Notes: generated by a model from the letters alone, not told the origin. A stretch of 49,075 nt of DNA from an uncultured Pelagibacteraceae bacterium (GCA_902583585.1 CACHWN010000008.1:1-49075), one strand, 5' to 3'. Shown: positions 22,928 through 31,265, counted from the stretch's first letter. Made by a program: numbers and translations.

Positions 22928-25003
22928 ATGAAACTTACAGATAATGAAAAAAGAGATTTAATTAAGTTAATAGAAAATAATCAACTTATTCCTGAAAATT
23001 TTCGATTCAAATTATTTAAAAAAAAAGATGAAATTGAACTTTTATGGAATGGAAAATCTTACGATACCACAAATGTTTCTCTGCCCTTTCAAATAATTGA
23101 ACACGTTGACGAACCAAGAGAAGAAAAAAAAATTGAAATTCAAGGTGACCTTTTTGACGATAGAGGCAGACAATTAAAAGGTTGGACAAATAAACTTATT
23201 TGGGGGAATAATAGTCTTGTTATTTCAAGTCTTATTAATGGTCCTTTAAGAAAAGAAATTGAGGAACAGGGTGGTTTAAAACTTGTTTATATTGATCCAC
23301 CATTTGATGTTGGAGACGATTTTGAATTTGATATCCAAGTAGGAAATGAAAAGTTACTTAAAAAAAGAAATGCTCTAGAACAACTTGCGTTTAGTGATAC
23401 ATGGGGAAAACAAGAAGATAGTTTTTTATCAATGATTTATGAGAGACTTAAATTGATAAAACAACTTTTAGCAAAAAATGGCAGCATATTTGTACATTGT
23501 GATTGGAGGGTGAATTCTTATTTAAAAACAATTTTAAATGAAATTTTTGGAGTGGAAAATTTTAGAAGAGAACTTATTTGGTTCAGAGATAATCCATCGG
23601 GAGGAAAATCAACAGCAAATAATTTTATTCATTCACACGATACTATTCTTTATTATACCTCATCTGAAAATTTTACGTTTAACAAACAATACGAAGAATA
23701 TGCAGAAAAATATTTAGAAAGATTTGATAAAGACGATAAAGATGGAAAAGGTCTTTATAGACTACAAGGTTCAGGCGATAATCTTCGTAAACAATATTTA
23801 AAGGATTCAAAAGGCAAAATTATGCAGAGTGTAATTGAAATTCCAAATATAAACGTAATGGCGAAAGAGAGATTGTATTACCCAACACAAAAACCTGAAA
23901 AACTTATTGAGATTATTATAAATTCTGCATCTAATGAAAATGATTTAATAGCAGATTTTTTTTGTGGATCAGGCACAACCTTAGCAGTTGCTGAAAAATG
24001 TAACAGAAAATGGTTGGGATGTGATCTTGGCAAATTTGCAATTCACACATCAAGAAAAAGATTAATTGATGTTCAAAGAGATAAAAAAGATTTAGGTAAA
24101 AACTATCGCGCCTTCGAAATTTTAAATGTTGGAAAATATCAAAGAGAGTTTTTTTTTAAAGATTATCTTTTCAAAGAAAGAAATTTGAAAAATAAAGGAA
24201 GCGAAGACCACTATTATTCTATTGTCTTGTCAGCATACAAAGCAAAGTCTGTTGACAATTTGAATACCTTAAAAGGTGTAAAAAACAATAGATTTATTGC
24301 AATTGGTCCTTTTAATCTTCAAGTGACGAGAATGTTTGTTGAAAAAATTATTGAGGAATGTATTCAAAAAAAAATAACCAAAGTAGACGTATTAGGTTTC
24401 GAATTTGAGATGGGTCTATTTCCAAATATTCGTGATTACGCTAAAACCAAAAATGTAGATTTAAATTGTTTATATATTCCAAATGAAGTTTTTGATAAAA
24501 ATGCTGTTAAAAAAAATCAAATAATTTTTTATAACACTGCATACATCGATGCAGAAATTATAAAAAAGAAAAAAGAATTTTCTGTAAGACTTAAAGGATA
24601 TTCAATTTTTGACAGTGAAAATTTATTTGAAGAGACTTTAACCGGAATGAAAAATGGTGAAAAAAGAGAAATTTTATTGAACAGTTCAATTATAAAGGTT
24701 CAAAAAGATAAAAAAGGAAAAATATCCAAACAAGTCATCAAAATGAAATGGAAAAATTGGATTGATTATTGGTCAGTCGATTTTGACTTCGAAAATAAAC
24801 AAGAAATTATAAAAGATGAGAATAACAAAGAAAAATGGACTGGTGATTATATCTTTGAAAATGAATGGCAATCTTTCAAAACTAAAGATAAAAAAGAATT
24901 AGATTTTGAAACTCCTCCAAGACCGATTAAAGAAGGTAAAAAAATTGCGATAAAAGTAATTGATATATTTGGAAACGATACAATGAAAATACTAAAAATA
25001 TAA
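22928..25003 (+). CDS. mod: Type III-like restriction system DNA-methyltransferase (Mod)
   Basis: Beta-class adenine-N6-type DNA methyltransferase of 691 aa. Catalytic motif IV is DPPF (residues 123-126, in YIDPPFDVGDDFEF), followed by the target-recognition region (~200-320) and the SAM-binding motif I FFCGSGTT (344-351); motif IV before motif I is the beta order. After ~390 comes a long C-terminal region of unclear role. The following gene starts 1 bp after the stop, forming a mod-res operon. Host DNA is presumably methylated by Mod at the site that Res-Mod cuts when unmodified; the site cannot be predicted. The flanking att repeats mark the pair as cargo. Confidence 0.92.
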   Translation: MKLTDNEKRDLIKLIENNQLIPENFRFKLFKKKDEIELLWNGKSYDTTNVSLPFQIIEHVDEPREEKKIEIQGDLFDDRGRQLKGWTNKLIWGNNSLVISSLINGPLRKEIEEQGGLKLVYIDPPFDVGDDFEFDIQVGNEKLLKKRNALEQLAFSDTWGKQEDSFLSMIYERLKLIKQLLAKNGSIFVHCDWRVNSYLKTILNEIFGVENFRRELIWFRDNPSGGKSTANNFIHSHDTILYYTSSENFTFNKQYEEYAEKYLERFDKDDKDGKGLYRLQGSGDNLRKQYLKDSKGKIMQSVIEIPNINVMAKERLYYPTQKPEKLIEIIINSASNENDLIADFFCGSGTTLAVAEKCNRKWLGCDLGKFAIHTSRKRLIDVQRDKKDLGKNYRAFEILNVGKYQREFFFKDYLFKERNLKNKGSEDHYYSIVLSAYKAKSVDNLNTLKGVKNNRFIAIGPFNLQVTRMFVEKIIEECIQKKITKVDVLGFEFEMGLFPNIRDYAKTKNVDLNCLYIPNEVFDKNAVKKNQIIFYNTAYIDAEIIKKKKEFSVRLKGYSIFDSENLFEETLTGMKNGEKREILLNSSIIKVQKDKKGKISKQVIKMKWKNWIDYWSVDFDFENKQEIIKDENNKEKWTGDYIFENEWQSFKTKDKKELDFETPPRPIKEGKKIAIKVIDIFGNDTMKILKI

Positions 25004-25004
25004 T

Positions 25005-27668
25005 ATGCCTTTACCTATTTCACCTTACGAAGTTATTGATCCAAAAGATAGATGGGTTCCATCAAAAAAATTAAAACAAAAAGATCTACAAGAAGTTCTT
25101 CCGCCTTTAGTTAAAAAGATTAGAGAAGATGTCAGCGAATGGAGAAAAAAAGACTATCCAAATATTTCTAATACATCTAAAGCATTAATAAAATGGTGGT
25201 TTTTTGAAGAACATGAAAACTTCAAATATTATTTTGCACAAAGGGAGTCCGTTGAAACAATCATATATTTATACGAAGTTGCTGGTATTAGAAACAAGGA
25301 TGATTTATATGAAAAATTTAATTCATATTCTGAACTAACTTTAAAGCATTTTAATGAGCATTGGTTAAGATTTGTTATTAAAATGGCAACTGGAAGTGGA
25401 AAAACAAAAGTAATGTCCCTTCTTCTTTTATGGAGTTATTTTAATAAGATTTATGAGGAGAATAGTGAGTTTAGTAGTAATTTTCTTATTATTGCTCCAA
25501 ACATTATTGTATTGGATAGACTCAAATCGGATTTTGATAATTTAAATATTTTTAGAAACGACCCTTGCATACCTGAGGATGGTTATGAAAATCAAAATTG
25601 GAAAATAGATTTTTTTAGCAAAGCAGAGGTTCATATTCAAAAACAAGTTAATGTAAAAAAAAAAATAGGAAATATATTTCTTACAAACATTCAACAAATT
25701 TATGGAAGTAGAGAAAAAGAACCCTCTTTGGAGGACGACGATACTACGGAATATTTCTTTGGTAAATCTGTTAAAGGAAAACTTGAAACAGATATTGATT
25801 TATTAAAAATTATTAAACAAATTGACGATGTAATAATAATGAATGATGAGGCACATCATATTAACGATGAACAACAAGCGTGGTATAAAACAATTGAGGG
25901 TATTCACAACAACTTAGGTCAACGAAATCTTAAATTAATAATGCAATTAGATTACACAGCAACTCCAAAACACAAAGACTCATCTATTTTTGTTCAAACT
26001 GTTTGTGATTATCCTTTAACAGAAGCAATTCATCAAAATATTGTTAAGAATATTGAAGTACCAGACAAAAAATCTAGAGATAAATTACAAGACTACCCTT
26101 CAACAAAATTTTCAGAGAAATGGAGAGATTATATTGATTTAGGATATCAAGAATGGAGGAAAAGTTATGATTTTCATCAAAAAACAAAAAAAAAAGCAAC
26201 TTTTTTCATAATGACAGATGACACAAAAAATTGTGATGACGTTTCAAGATTTCTAGAAAATAATTATGATGATTTGAAGGGTCAAGTTTTAACAATCCAT
26301 ACCAAAAATAATGGAGATTTGTATGAAAAATCCTCTGACTTGAAATCGATGAAATCAAAAGAAAATCTTAAAAAATTAAGAGAAAACGCAAATGATGTTG
26401 ATAATTATGATAATCCTTACAAAGTAATTGTATCTGTCTTAATGTTAAAAGAAGGTTGGGATGTAAACAATGTAACCACAATTGTGGGACTAAGACCTTA
26501 TGAGAAACCCAAAATATTGCCTGAGCAAACTTTAGGCAGAGGTCTTCGTAAAATGTATAGAGACTCAAATCTAAAAGAAAGGTTGACGGTAGTAGGCACT
26601 CCTAACTTTATGGAATTTGCAAGTGAATTACAGAAAGAAGGTGTAACTATTAGAGAAATAGAGATGGGAGAAGATATTGATAATCCATTTTATATTACCT
26701 CTGAAATCAAAGAAAACGATAAAGAAGTAGATAAACTAGATATTGAATTTCCCAATCTTGTTGAAAAAATTTTTAAAAATGAAGAAAAAATTTCTGAAAT
26801 CGATCCAAGTAAATTTAAATTTAAAATTGTTGAATATAAAAATATACAAAAGATTAAAAAGGAAAAAATTATATGGGAATATTCAGTCAGTAAAGAAATT
26901 AGTAGGGAGTCCGAATTTGAAAAAACTTATACATTAGACTCATACAACATTCTATCAGCGCTAGTTAAAGAAATTATGTTTGTATTAAAAATTCAGAAAG
27001 GACTAGGATTTGAAGTAATCTGCGATAAAACAAAAACTTTTATTGAAAACTATTTATTTGGGCAAAAAGTAGAGTTTGATAATGAAATTACTAAAGCAAA
27101 TTTATGTTCTTTGGAAACAAGAAAAACTATAATTGAGACAATGACCAATGAAATTAAGAAAGTCATAATTGATGAGAGGAGTGAGACTATTATTTCAAAA
27201 ATATTTAAGTTTTCGGAGGATAAAAGTAAGAGAATTAAAAACTTTGAAAAAGCAATTTATTTTGAACCAAAAAAAAGCGTATATACAAAACACTTTTTTG
27301 ATAGCAAATTTGAAGAAGAGGTTAACATTTATATTGATGGAATGCCGGATATTATTTCTTGCATAAAAAATATGGGTTATATCACAATTCCTTATCTTGA
27401 TAACAATGGTATTTGGAGAAATTATATTCCTGATTTTTTTGTAAAAGTAACTGATAATGAATATTGTATAATTGAGACTAAGGGTGCTGAACTAATAAAT
27501 GATCCAATTAAAAAGAATGCACTTGAAAAAAAATTAGAGGATATTAATAAAGTTCAAAATAAAATCAAATTCTCATCTCTTTATGTTTTATATGATGATT
27601 TTAATAGACTAGAAAATAAACCTTCTACATTTAAGAAATTCTACGAAATTTTTAAGAAAACTATGTAA
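25005..27668 (+). CDS. res: Type III-like restriction endonuclease subunit (Res), helicase plus nuclease
   Basis: An 887-aa SF2 translocase fused to a PD-(D/E)XK nuclease. Walker A is MATGSGKT (127-134), the DEAD-type box NDEAHH (280-285) follows, then DYTATPK (motif III), VLMLKEGWDVNN and QTLGRGLRK (motif VI with arginine finger). The nuclease centre is P-D810...E824-T-K826 (PD, 13 residues, ExK) near the C-terminus. All catalytic residues are present and the frame is intact, so the enzyme should be active. It works with the adjacent Mod. Defence against phage is the known role of such systems. Confidence 0.92.
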   Translation: MPLPISPYEVIDPKDRWVPSKKLKQKDLQEVLPPLVKKIREDVSEWRKKDYPNISNTSKALIKWWFFEEHENFKYYFAQRESVETIIYLYEVAGIRNKDDLYEKFNSYSELTLKHFNEHWLRFVIKMATGSGKTKVMSLLLLWSYFNKIYEENSEFSSNFLIIAPNIIVLDRLKSDFDNLNIFRNDPCIPEDGYENQNWKIDFFSKAEVHIQKQVNVKKKIGNIFLTNIQQIYGSREKEPSLEDDDTTEYFFGKSVKGKLETDIDLLKIIKQIDDVIIMNDEAHHINDEQQAWYKTIEGIHNNLGQRNLKLIMQLDYTATPKHKDSSIFVQTVCDYPLTEAIHQNIVKNIEVPDKKSRDKLQDYPSTKFSEKWRDYIDLGYQEWRKSYDFHQKTKKKATFFIMTDDTKNCDDVSRFLENNYDDLKGQVLTIHTKNNGDLYEKSSDLKSMKSKENLKKLRENANDVDNYDNPYKVIVSVLMLKEGWDVNNVTTIVGLRPYEKPKILPEQTLGRGLRKMYRDSNLKERLTVVGTPNFMEFASELQKEGVTIREIEMGEDIDNPFYITSEIKENDKEVDKLDIEFPNLVEKIFKNEEKISEIDPSKFKFKIVEYKNIQKIKKEKIIWEYSVSKEISRESEFEKTYTLDSYNILSALVKEIMFVLKIQKGLGFEVICDKTKTFIENYLFGQKVEFDNEITKANLCSLETRKTIIETMTNEIKKVIIDERSETIISKIFKFSEDKSKRIKNFEKAIYFEPKKSVYTKHFFDSKFEEEVNIYIDGMPDIISCIKNMGYITIPYLDNNGIWRNYIPDFFVKVTDNEYCIIETKGAELINDPIKKNALEKKLEDINKVQNKIKFSSLYVLYDDFNRLENKPSTFKKFYEIFKKTM

Positions 27669-27709
27669 TTGTTTGAATTGAAACTATAATGGTTGTTTAA
27701 AGACTTCAA

Positions 27710-27730
27710 ACTTCGTGTAAAACTTCGTGT
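27710..27730 (+). repeat. Right terminal iterons of cassette 1
   Basis: ACTTCGTGT at 27710-27718 and 27722-27730, same orientation and same 12-bp period as at the left end. The last base lies 47 bp before att copy 2, close to the 45-bp interval seen in cassettes 2 and 3. Confidence 0.75.
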
Positions 27731-27777
27731 TGTTCCTAAATTGATATTTGAATTGGATTAACGGTTTCCGTTGGTTT

Positions 27778-27802
27778 AGGGGCGTTCTGTTGCCAGGTGC
27801 CC
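27778..27802. repeat. att copy 2
   Basis: 24 bp identical to the tmRNA 3' end at 31513-31536 (AGGGGCGTTCTGTT followed by GCCAGGTGCC) plus one more C. Beyond it the sequence (TTAACCTTTTAACGTTATA) matches the left end of cassette 3 closely and the tmRNA only weakly. Confidence 0.85.
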
Positions 27803-27863
27803 TTAACCTTTTAACGTTATACAACAATTCTAGATCATAAAAAACGGCTTTTTCTTTGCTGGG

Positions 27864-27893
27864 TGTGATCGTATTGTGATCCAAAGTGTGATC
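27864..27893 (+). repeat. Left terminal iterons of cassette 2
   Basis: TGTGATC at 27864-27870, 27875-27881 and 27887-27893, with 11- and 12-bp periods, so all copies lie on nearly one face of the helix. The array ends 15 bp before the first gene and covers its probable promoter. Confidence 0.78.
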
Positions 27894-27902
27894 CAATATA
27901 TT
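27874..27902 (+). promoter_or_regulatory. Possible cassette 2 promoter inside the iterons
   Basis: TTGTGA at 27874-27879 and TATATT at 27897-27902 are 17 bp apart. The -35 box is part of the second iteron and the third iteron lies in the spacer. Start of transcription would fall on or beside the ATG at 27909, implying a leaderless message. A protein bound to the iterons would block this promoter. Inference from motifs only. Confidence 0.4.
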
Positions 27903-27908
27903 CATTAA

Positions 27909-28652
27909 ATGAAGATAGTTTCATGGAATATTAACGGAAGAGATAAAACTTTAGATTTTATATTAAAAAATTCTTTAAATGCCGATCTCTATTTGCTTCA
28001 AGAAGTTAAAGCTTCGAATAATCTAAATGAAAAAAATATTCTTTTTGATCAAATTAATCAGATTGATGGAGAAAAAAGAAATTTCGGGAACTGCATTATT
28101 TCTTTCGGACCAGAAATTAATAGAACAGAAATTAATACTAAATATAAAGGGTCTTTAATAGTTTCAGAAATTATATCAGCAGACACAAAGATTGCTGTTA
28201 TCAATCTCTATGGTATTTTAACTACAATATCTAAGAACCAAAAAACAGTTGCGCCAAATATTCATAATATGCTCTCAGATCTTACACCTATCTTTTTAGG
28301 CTGGTCTGATGAAAAATTTAAAAGCTTTATTCTTGCAGGAGATTTTAATTTAGATAAACGCATGGATACTACTGAAGGCATGTATTGGAGAAAAGGTATG
28401 AGAACATCACAAATAATATTTGAAAGAATCGAGGACTTTTTATTAGAAGACTGTTTAATTAAAAAATACCCTAACTTTGTTCGAACATTTAGAAATAAAA
28501 GTGGTCGGGATAAAGTGCCTTGGCAGATTGATCATATGTTTGCTAGCAAAGATTTATATAATAAATTGCAAAAGATTGAAGTAGTAGAGAACGCAGAAAC
28601 TTCTGCTTTAAGTGATCACTACCCAATAATTGCAGAATTTGATATTAAATAA
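27909..28652 (+). CDS. Endonuclease/exonuclease/phosphatase (EEP) family nuclease
   Basis: 247-aa protein of the EEP superfamily (exonuclease III, DNase I and phosphatases). It begins KIVSWNINGRD with the conserved Asn, has metal-binding Glu32 in LLQEVK, the catalytic loop AGDFN (G144-N147), QIDHMF, and the terminal S-D236-H237 of LSDHYP. The full catalytic set argues for an active metal-dependent phosphodiesterase. It is the first gene of cassette 2; the next starts 2 bp after its stop, so they form an operon. In this setting I infer a DNA- or RNA-cutting defence partner rather than a repair enzyme, but the substrate is unknown. Confidence 0.82.
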   Translation: MKIVSWNINGRDKTLDFILKNSLNADLYLLQEVKASNNLNEKNILFDQINQIDGEKRNFGNCIISFGPEINRTEINTKYKGSLIVSEIISADTKIAVINLYGILTTISKNQKTVAPNIHNMLSDLTPIFLGWSDEKFKSFILAGDFNLDKRMDTTEGMYWRKGMRTSQIIFERIEDFLLEDCLIKKYPNFVRTFRNKSGRDKVPWQIDHMFASKDLYNKLQKIEVVENAETSALSDHYPIIAEFDIK

Positions 28653-28654
28653 AC

Positions 28655-29602
28655 ATGAAAAGATACTGGTGGGTTAATCAGAGAGGCCATTTCTTCTTTG
28701 AAGAAACAAAGTTAGGATGTATTTGGGCCCCAAAAAAAAATGCTAGAGGAAGAACCCCATTTCATTGGCAAACCCTAACCAAAGTTAGGCCAAACGATAT
28801 TATTTTTTCATATCATAAAAAGAAAATTGCAGCTGTGGGGATTGCTATCTCAAAAGCATACAACGCAGATCGACCCGATTCTTTTCCTTCAAAAAAATAT
28901 TTATCTCAAAGGAGAAAAAGAACTGGTGAAGGCTGGAACATGAAAGGACGAAAAGTTAATGTTAATTATAAATTCTTAGATAATCATGTTGATATTAAAA
29001 AAATATTTGAAAAAATAAAAAATCATTTAAACTATAAGCATAGCCCTTATAGCGTTAATTTTAAGAGAGGGAATTTAGGATATTTATTTTATTTAAATCC
29101 TTTAGCCGCAGAGATTATAAGGCAAGAAATTGATAGCAAGGATAGTATCACTGTTGATCAAAAAATATCTGACGCTGACTCAGAAATAAATATTTCATCC
29201 GGCAAGACTGATGCAATAAGAAAACAAAAAATGAGATTAAAACAAGGTGAATTTCGAATAAATGTTCTAAATCTTTGGAACAACAAATGTTGTGTTACCG
29301 ATTTAAAAGAAAAAAATCCTTCCTTGTTGGTAGCGGCTCATATTTGGCCTTATATGCATTGTGAAAACAATAAACAAAAAATTGATAGATACAATGGTCT
29401 TCCACTAGTACCGGGATACGATAAAGCATTCGATAAAGGTTATATTTCTTTTTCTGATAATGGAGAAATAATAAAATCTAATAAAATTGAGGAGGAAGAA
29501 CTGATAAAACTTGGAATTGATTTAGATAAAAAGATATCTGGACTTTCTTCAAAACATAAATTTTATTTAAAAAAACATAGAAAACTTCACGGATTTAATT
29601 AA
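28655..29602 (+). CDS. HNH endonuclease with N-terminal EVE/PUA-like domain (putative modification-dependent restriction enzyme)
   Basis: 315 aa in two parts. The C-terminal ~110 residues are an HNH nuclease of the type with CVTD, the catalytic His229 in LVAAHIWP, N247 in YNGLPLVPGYD and KAFDKGYISF. The N-terminal ~150 residues start RYWWVNQRGHFF and contain GCIWAP, HW, NDIIFSYHKKKIAAVGIA, a pattern like EVE or related PUA-like domains that bind modified bases. The EVE part is a pattern-based guess; the HNH part is solid. If right, the enzyme would cut DNA carrying modified bases, as many phages do. The paired EEP gene 2 bp upstream suggests joint action. Confidence 0.75.
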   Translation: MKRYWWVNQRGHFFFEETKLGCIWAPKKNARGRTPFHWQTLTKVRPNDIIFSYHKKKIAAVGIAISKAYNADRPDSFPSKKYLSQRRKRTGEGWNMKGRKVNVNYKFLDNHVDIKKIFEKIKNHLNYKHSPYSVNFKRGNLGYLFYLNPLAAEIIRQEIDSKDSITVDQKISDADSEINISSGKTDAIRKQKMRLKQGEFRINVLNLWNNKCCVTDLKEKNPSLLVAAHIWPYMHCENNKQKIDRYNGLPLVPGYDKAFDKGYISFSDNGEIIKSNKIEEEELIKLGIDLDKKISGLSSKHKFYLKKHRKLHGFN

Positions 29603-29607
29603 TTCAC

Positions 29608-29625
29608 TGTGATCCTATTGTGATC
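29608..29625 (+). repeat. Right terminal iterons of cassette 2
   Basis: TGTGATC at 29608-29614 and 29619-29625, an 11-bp period, in the same orientation as the left set. They end 45 bp before att copy 3. They align without gaps to the cassette 3 right iterons, where the central AT is CC. Confidence 0.78.
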
Positions 29626-29670
29626 TAATTAAAAAAAGTTGTGAATTAATAAGTGTTAACGCCATTACGC

Positions 29671-29694
29671 AGGGGCGTTCTGTTGCCAGGTGCC
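29671..29694. repeat. att copy 3
   Basis: Perfect 24-bp copy of the tmRNA 3' end (31513-31536). The 40 bp on its left also match those left of copy 4: 29631-29694 and 31473-31536 agree at 61 of 64 positions. Its right side (TTTAACCTTTAACGTTATA) resembles the right side of copy 2. Confidence 0.88.
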
Positions 29695-29755
29695 TTTAAC
29701 CTTTAACGTTATATAATAATTCTTGAGTTTAAAATACTCAAATTTCTTTGGCGGC

Positions 29756-29784
29756 TGTGTCCAAATTGGACCCTAATTGTGCCC
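29756..29784 (+). repeat. Left terminal iterons of cassette 3
   Basis: TGTGTCC at 29756-29762, TGGACCC at 29767-29773 and TGTGCCC at 29778-29784: three related heptamers at an exact 11-bp period. The distance from the att copy (61 bp) equals that in cassette 2 (62 bp). Confidence 0.7.
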
Positions 29785-29807
29785 AACTTAAAAGTTAAAA
29801 ATAATTA

Positions 29808-30137
29808 GTGATAAAAATACTTAAGTACTTTTTCTTCTCAATTTTTCTTTCATTTTTTATTGCAATTGTTTTAGCTTTAATTTTTGCACCTGAAGATCGT
29901 GAATGGGTTAAATGTTCGGATGAAAAAGATTTATATCGATATGTTTATGATGGATGGAAAATTGATAAAGTTTTAAAAAACGGAGATATCACTTATACGG
30001 ATTCAGGACAAAAACTTTTTTATAAAGGTGAATATCCTCAAATATACCTATCAAAAAACGACAGAATAAAAGCATTGAACTTTGGTTGGAGGTGTTATTA
30101 TCTTGAAGGCGCAGAGTTAAACTTTAAAAAAAAATGA
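29808..30137 (+). CDS. Hypothetical membrane-anchored protein (cassette 3, gene 1)
   Basis: 109 aa from a GTG start. One hydrophobic segment (about residues 5-26) is followed by a polar domain with EDREWVKCSDEKDLYRY, paired aromatic residues and GWRCYYLEGAEL near the end. The two cysteines (in VKCSDE and WRCYY) could form a disulfide if that domain is outside the membrane. No family recognised. Its stop overlaps the next ATG by 4 bp (ATGA), so the two are translationally coupled. Confidence 0.6.
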   Translation: MIKILKYFFFSIFLSFFIAIVLALIFAPEDREWVKCSDEKDLYRYVYDGWKIDKVLKNGDITYTDSGQKLFYKGEYPQIYLSKNDRIKALNFGWRCYYLEGAELNFKKK

Positions 30138-30397
30138 AAGATAATGATAAAATGATTTGGCCTCCTCCAATACCAAGAGTTTATAGGGATCACCGAAAAT
30201 TTATTTATCAACTAACTGTCTCTAAAACACTCACACACTCAAACAAAGACAAAGAAGGCAAGAAACATTGGTGCGTTGTACAATTTAGAAATATTTCTCC
30301 ACCTCAGCCGATGAATTCCTGGAACTTTGAAACCAAAGAAGAAGCAGAGGATTTTATGAAGAAAAATAATATGGTATCTTTAGAAAATCAAAATTAA
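30134..30397 (+). CDS. Hypothetical protein (cassette 3, gene 2)
   Basis: 87 aa, soluble, no family recognised. It is basic and aromatic at the start (MIWPPPIPRVYRDHRKFIYQ), has a central KHWCVVQF strand-like stretch, and ends in NFETKEEAEDFMKKNN, which looks like a helix capping a small alpha/beta fold. Start is fixed by the ATGA overlap with gene 1. Confidence 0.6.
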   Translation: MKDNDKMIWPPPIPRVYRDHRKFIYQLTVSKTLTHSNKDKEGKKHWCVVQFRNISPPQPMNSWNFETKEEAEDFMKKNNMVSLENQN

Positions 30398-30412
30398 AAA
30401 GGATAAGTATTA

Positions 30413-30799
30413 ATGTCTTTTGAACAAAGTATCTACGATAAAAGAAATGAATTCTACAAAAAATTTGCTAATGAATTCTTTCACAAAGATTTTTGGAAAA
30501 AAGTTAAAGAACAAGATTTGCAAGATTGTTGTTTTCTATGCCAATTTTATAAAGTTATAAAGTTTAGGTGTGATACAGATGATAACGAAACATCAAAAAT
30601 AGCATTTGATAGCATGAAAAAAAAATGTCTTGGAAGCTTGAAGTATGAAAAGTTTAAAGAGGAGTTAGATTTAAATTTAAGCAAACATACTGGTTTCAAA
30701 AGTCGTTTTGGTGAGAGAAGAGACTACATGAATTATTTTCATGCTCAATATCTAGACTGGGAGCTAAAAATGCTTAACGATGGATATATTAATGTATGA
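30413..30799 (+). CDS. Hypothetical Cys-containing protein (cassette 3, gene 3)
   Basis: 128 aa, helical and charged, with a cluster DCCFLCQFY (CC-x2-C) followed by FRCDTDD and KKCLGS. This could bind a metal but matches no motif I can name. A purine-rich AAAAAGGA lies about 10 bp upstream of the ATG. The stop overlaps the next gene. Confidence 0.6.
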   Translation: MSFEQSIYDKRNEFYKKFANEFFHKDFWKKVKEQDLQDCCFLCQFYKVIKFRCDTDDNETSKIAFDSMKKKCLGSLKYEKFKEELDLNLSKHTGFKSRFGERRDYMNYFHAQYLDWELKMLNDGYINV

Positions 30800-31172
30800 A
30801 TTGTTTGCAAATCTTTCATTAATTGCACATTTAATATTTATCTTATTTGTTATTTTTGGTGGATTGCTCTTCTTTATTTTTTCAAAAGTATTCTATATTC
30901 ATCTTCCTGCATTATTATGGGGAATTTATATAGAACTAACTAATTCTGTTTGCCCATTAACCTATTTAGAAAATTGGTTTTTGAATAAAGCCGAGTTAAC
31001 AACTTATTCTAATGGTTTTATCAACAACTATCTTTATCCAATAATTTATCCCGAGGGCTTAACTAATAACATTCAGATATATCTTGGCATAACATTGATA
31101 GTTATTAATATTTTAATATACGGATTTATTTTAAAAAATTTTCAAAGAAGAAAATTATTATTAAATAAATAG
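30780..31172 (+). CDS. DUF2784-like small membrane protein (cassette 3, gene 4)
   Basis: 130 aa with about four membrane segments. It resembles the DUF2784 family: LSLIAHLIFILFVIFGG at the start, HLPALLWGIYIELTNSVCPLTYLENWF in the middle and a late hydrophobic helix. Function of the family is unknown. The ATG at 30780 overlaps gene 3 by 20 bp; an in-frame ATG at 30792 (126 aa) gives an 8-bp overlap and is equally likely. Family call is from pattern recall. Confidence 0.68.
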   Translation: MDILMYELFANLSLIAHLIFILFVIFGGLLFFIFSKVFYIHLPALLWGIYIELTNSVCPLTYLENWFLNKAELTTYSNGFINNYLYPIIYPEGLTNNIQIYLGITLIVINILIYGFILKNFQRRKLLLNK

Positions 31173-31201
31173 TCGAATAATTAAGATAATTATGATATAA
31201 A

Positions 31202-31217
31202 AAATCAGTCCTGATTT
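31202..31217. repeat. Short perfect inverted repeat
   Basis: AAATCAG and CTGATTT separated by 2 bp, in the 93-bp gap before the last small gene of cassette 3. On the minus strand it is followed by a T-run. Could be an operator or a weak terminator for leftward transcription from the tmRNA; low GC in the stem argues against a strong terminator. Confidence 0.3.
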
Positions 31218-31265
31218 AGAACTAACTCTACTTGCTTGGACTTTAAACAAACGCTAAAGGAGAAA

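Larger units (their letters stand above)
22757..27777. mobile_element. Cassette 1: tmRNA-site element carrying a type III-like restriction-modification pair
   Basis: A 5.0-kb segment between att copies 1 and 2. Contents are only mod, res and terminal non-coding ends (22771-22927 and 27669-27777). Both ends carry the motif ACTTCGTGT twice, 12 bp apart. No integrase, transposase or terminal inverted repeat is seen. Treating it as an integrated element is an inference from the duplicated tmRNA end plus the matching terminal motifs. Confidence 0.75.
27778..29670. mobile_element. Cassette 2: tmRNA-site element with two nuclease genes
   Basis: 1.9 kb between att copies 2 and 3. It holds only an EEP-fold nuclease and an HNH nuclease on the plus strand. 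The ends carry five copies of TGTGATC (three left, two right). No mobility gene is present. The size, motif geometry and att copies parallel cassette 3. Confidence 0.78.

Noticed and set aside
27684-27905. A 73-codon minus-strand ORF covering the junction of cassettes 1 and 2
   Set aside because: It reads through the iterons and the att repeat, has no family resemblance and no start signal. The APGNRTPL-type string is just the translated tmRNA end.
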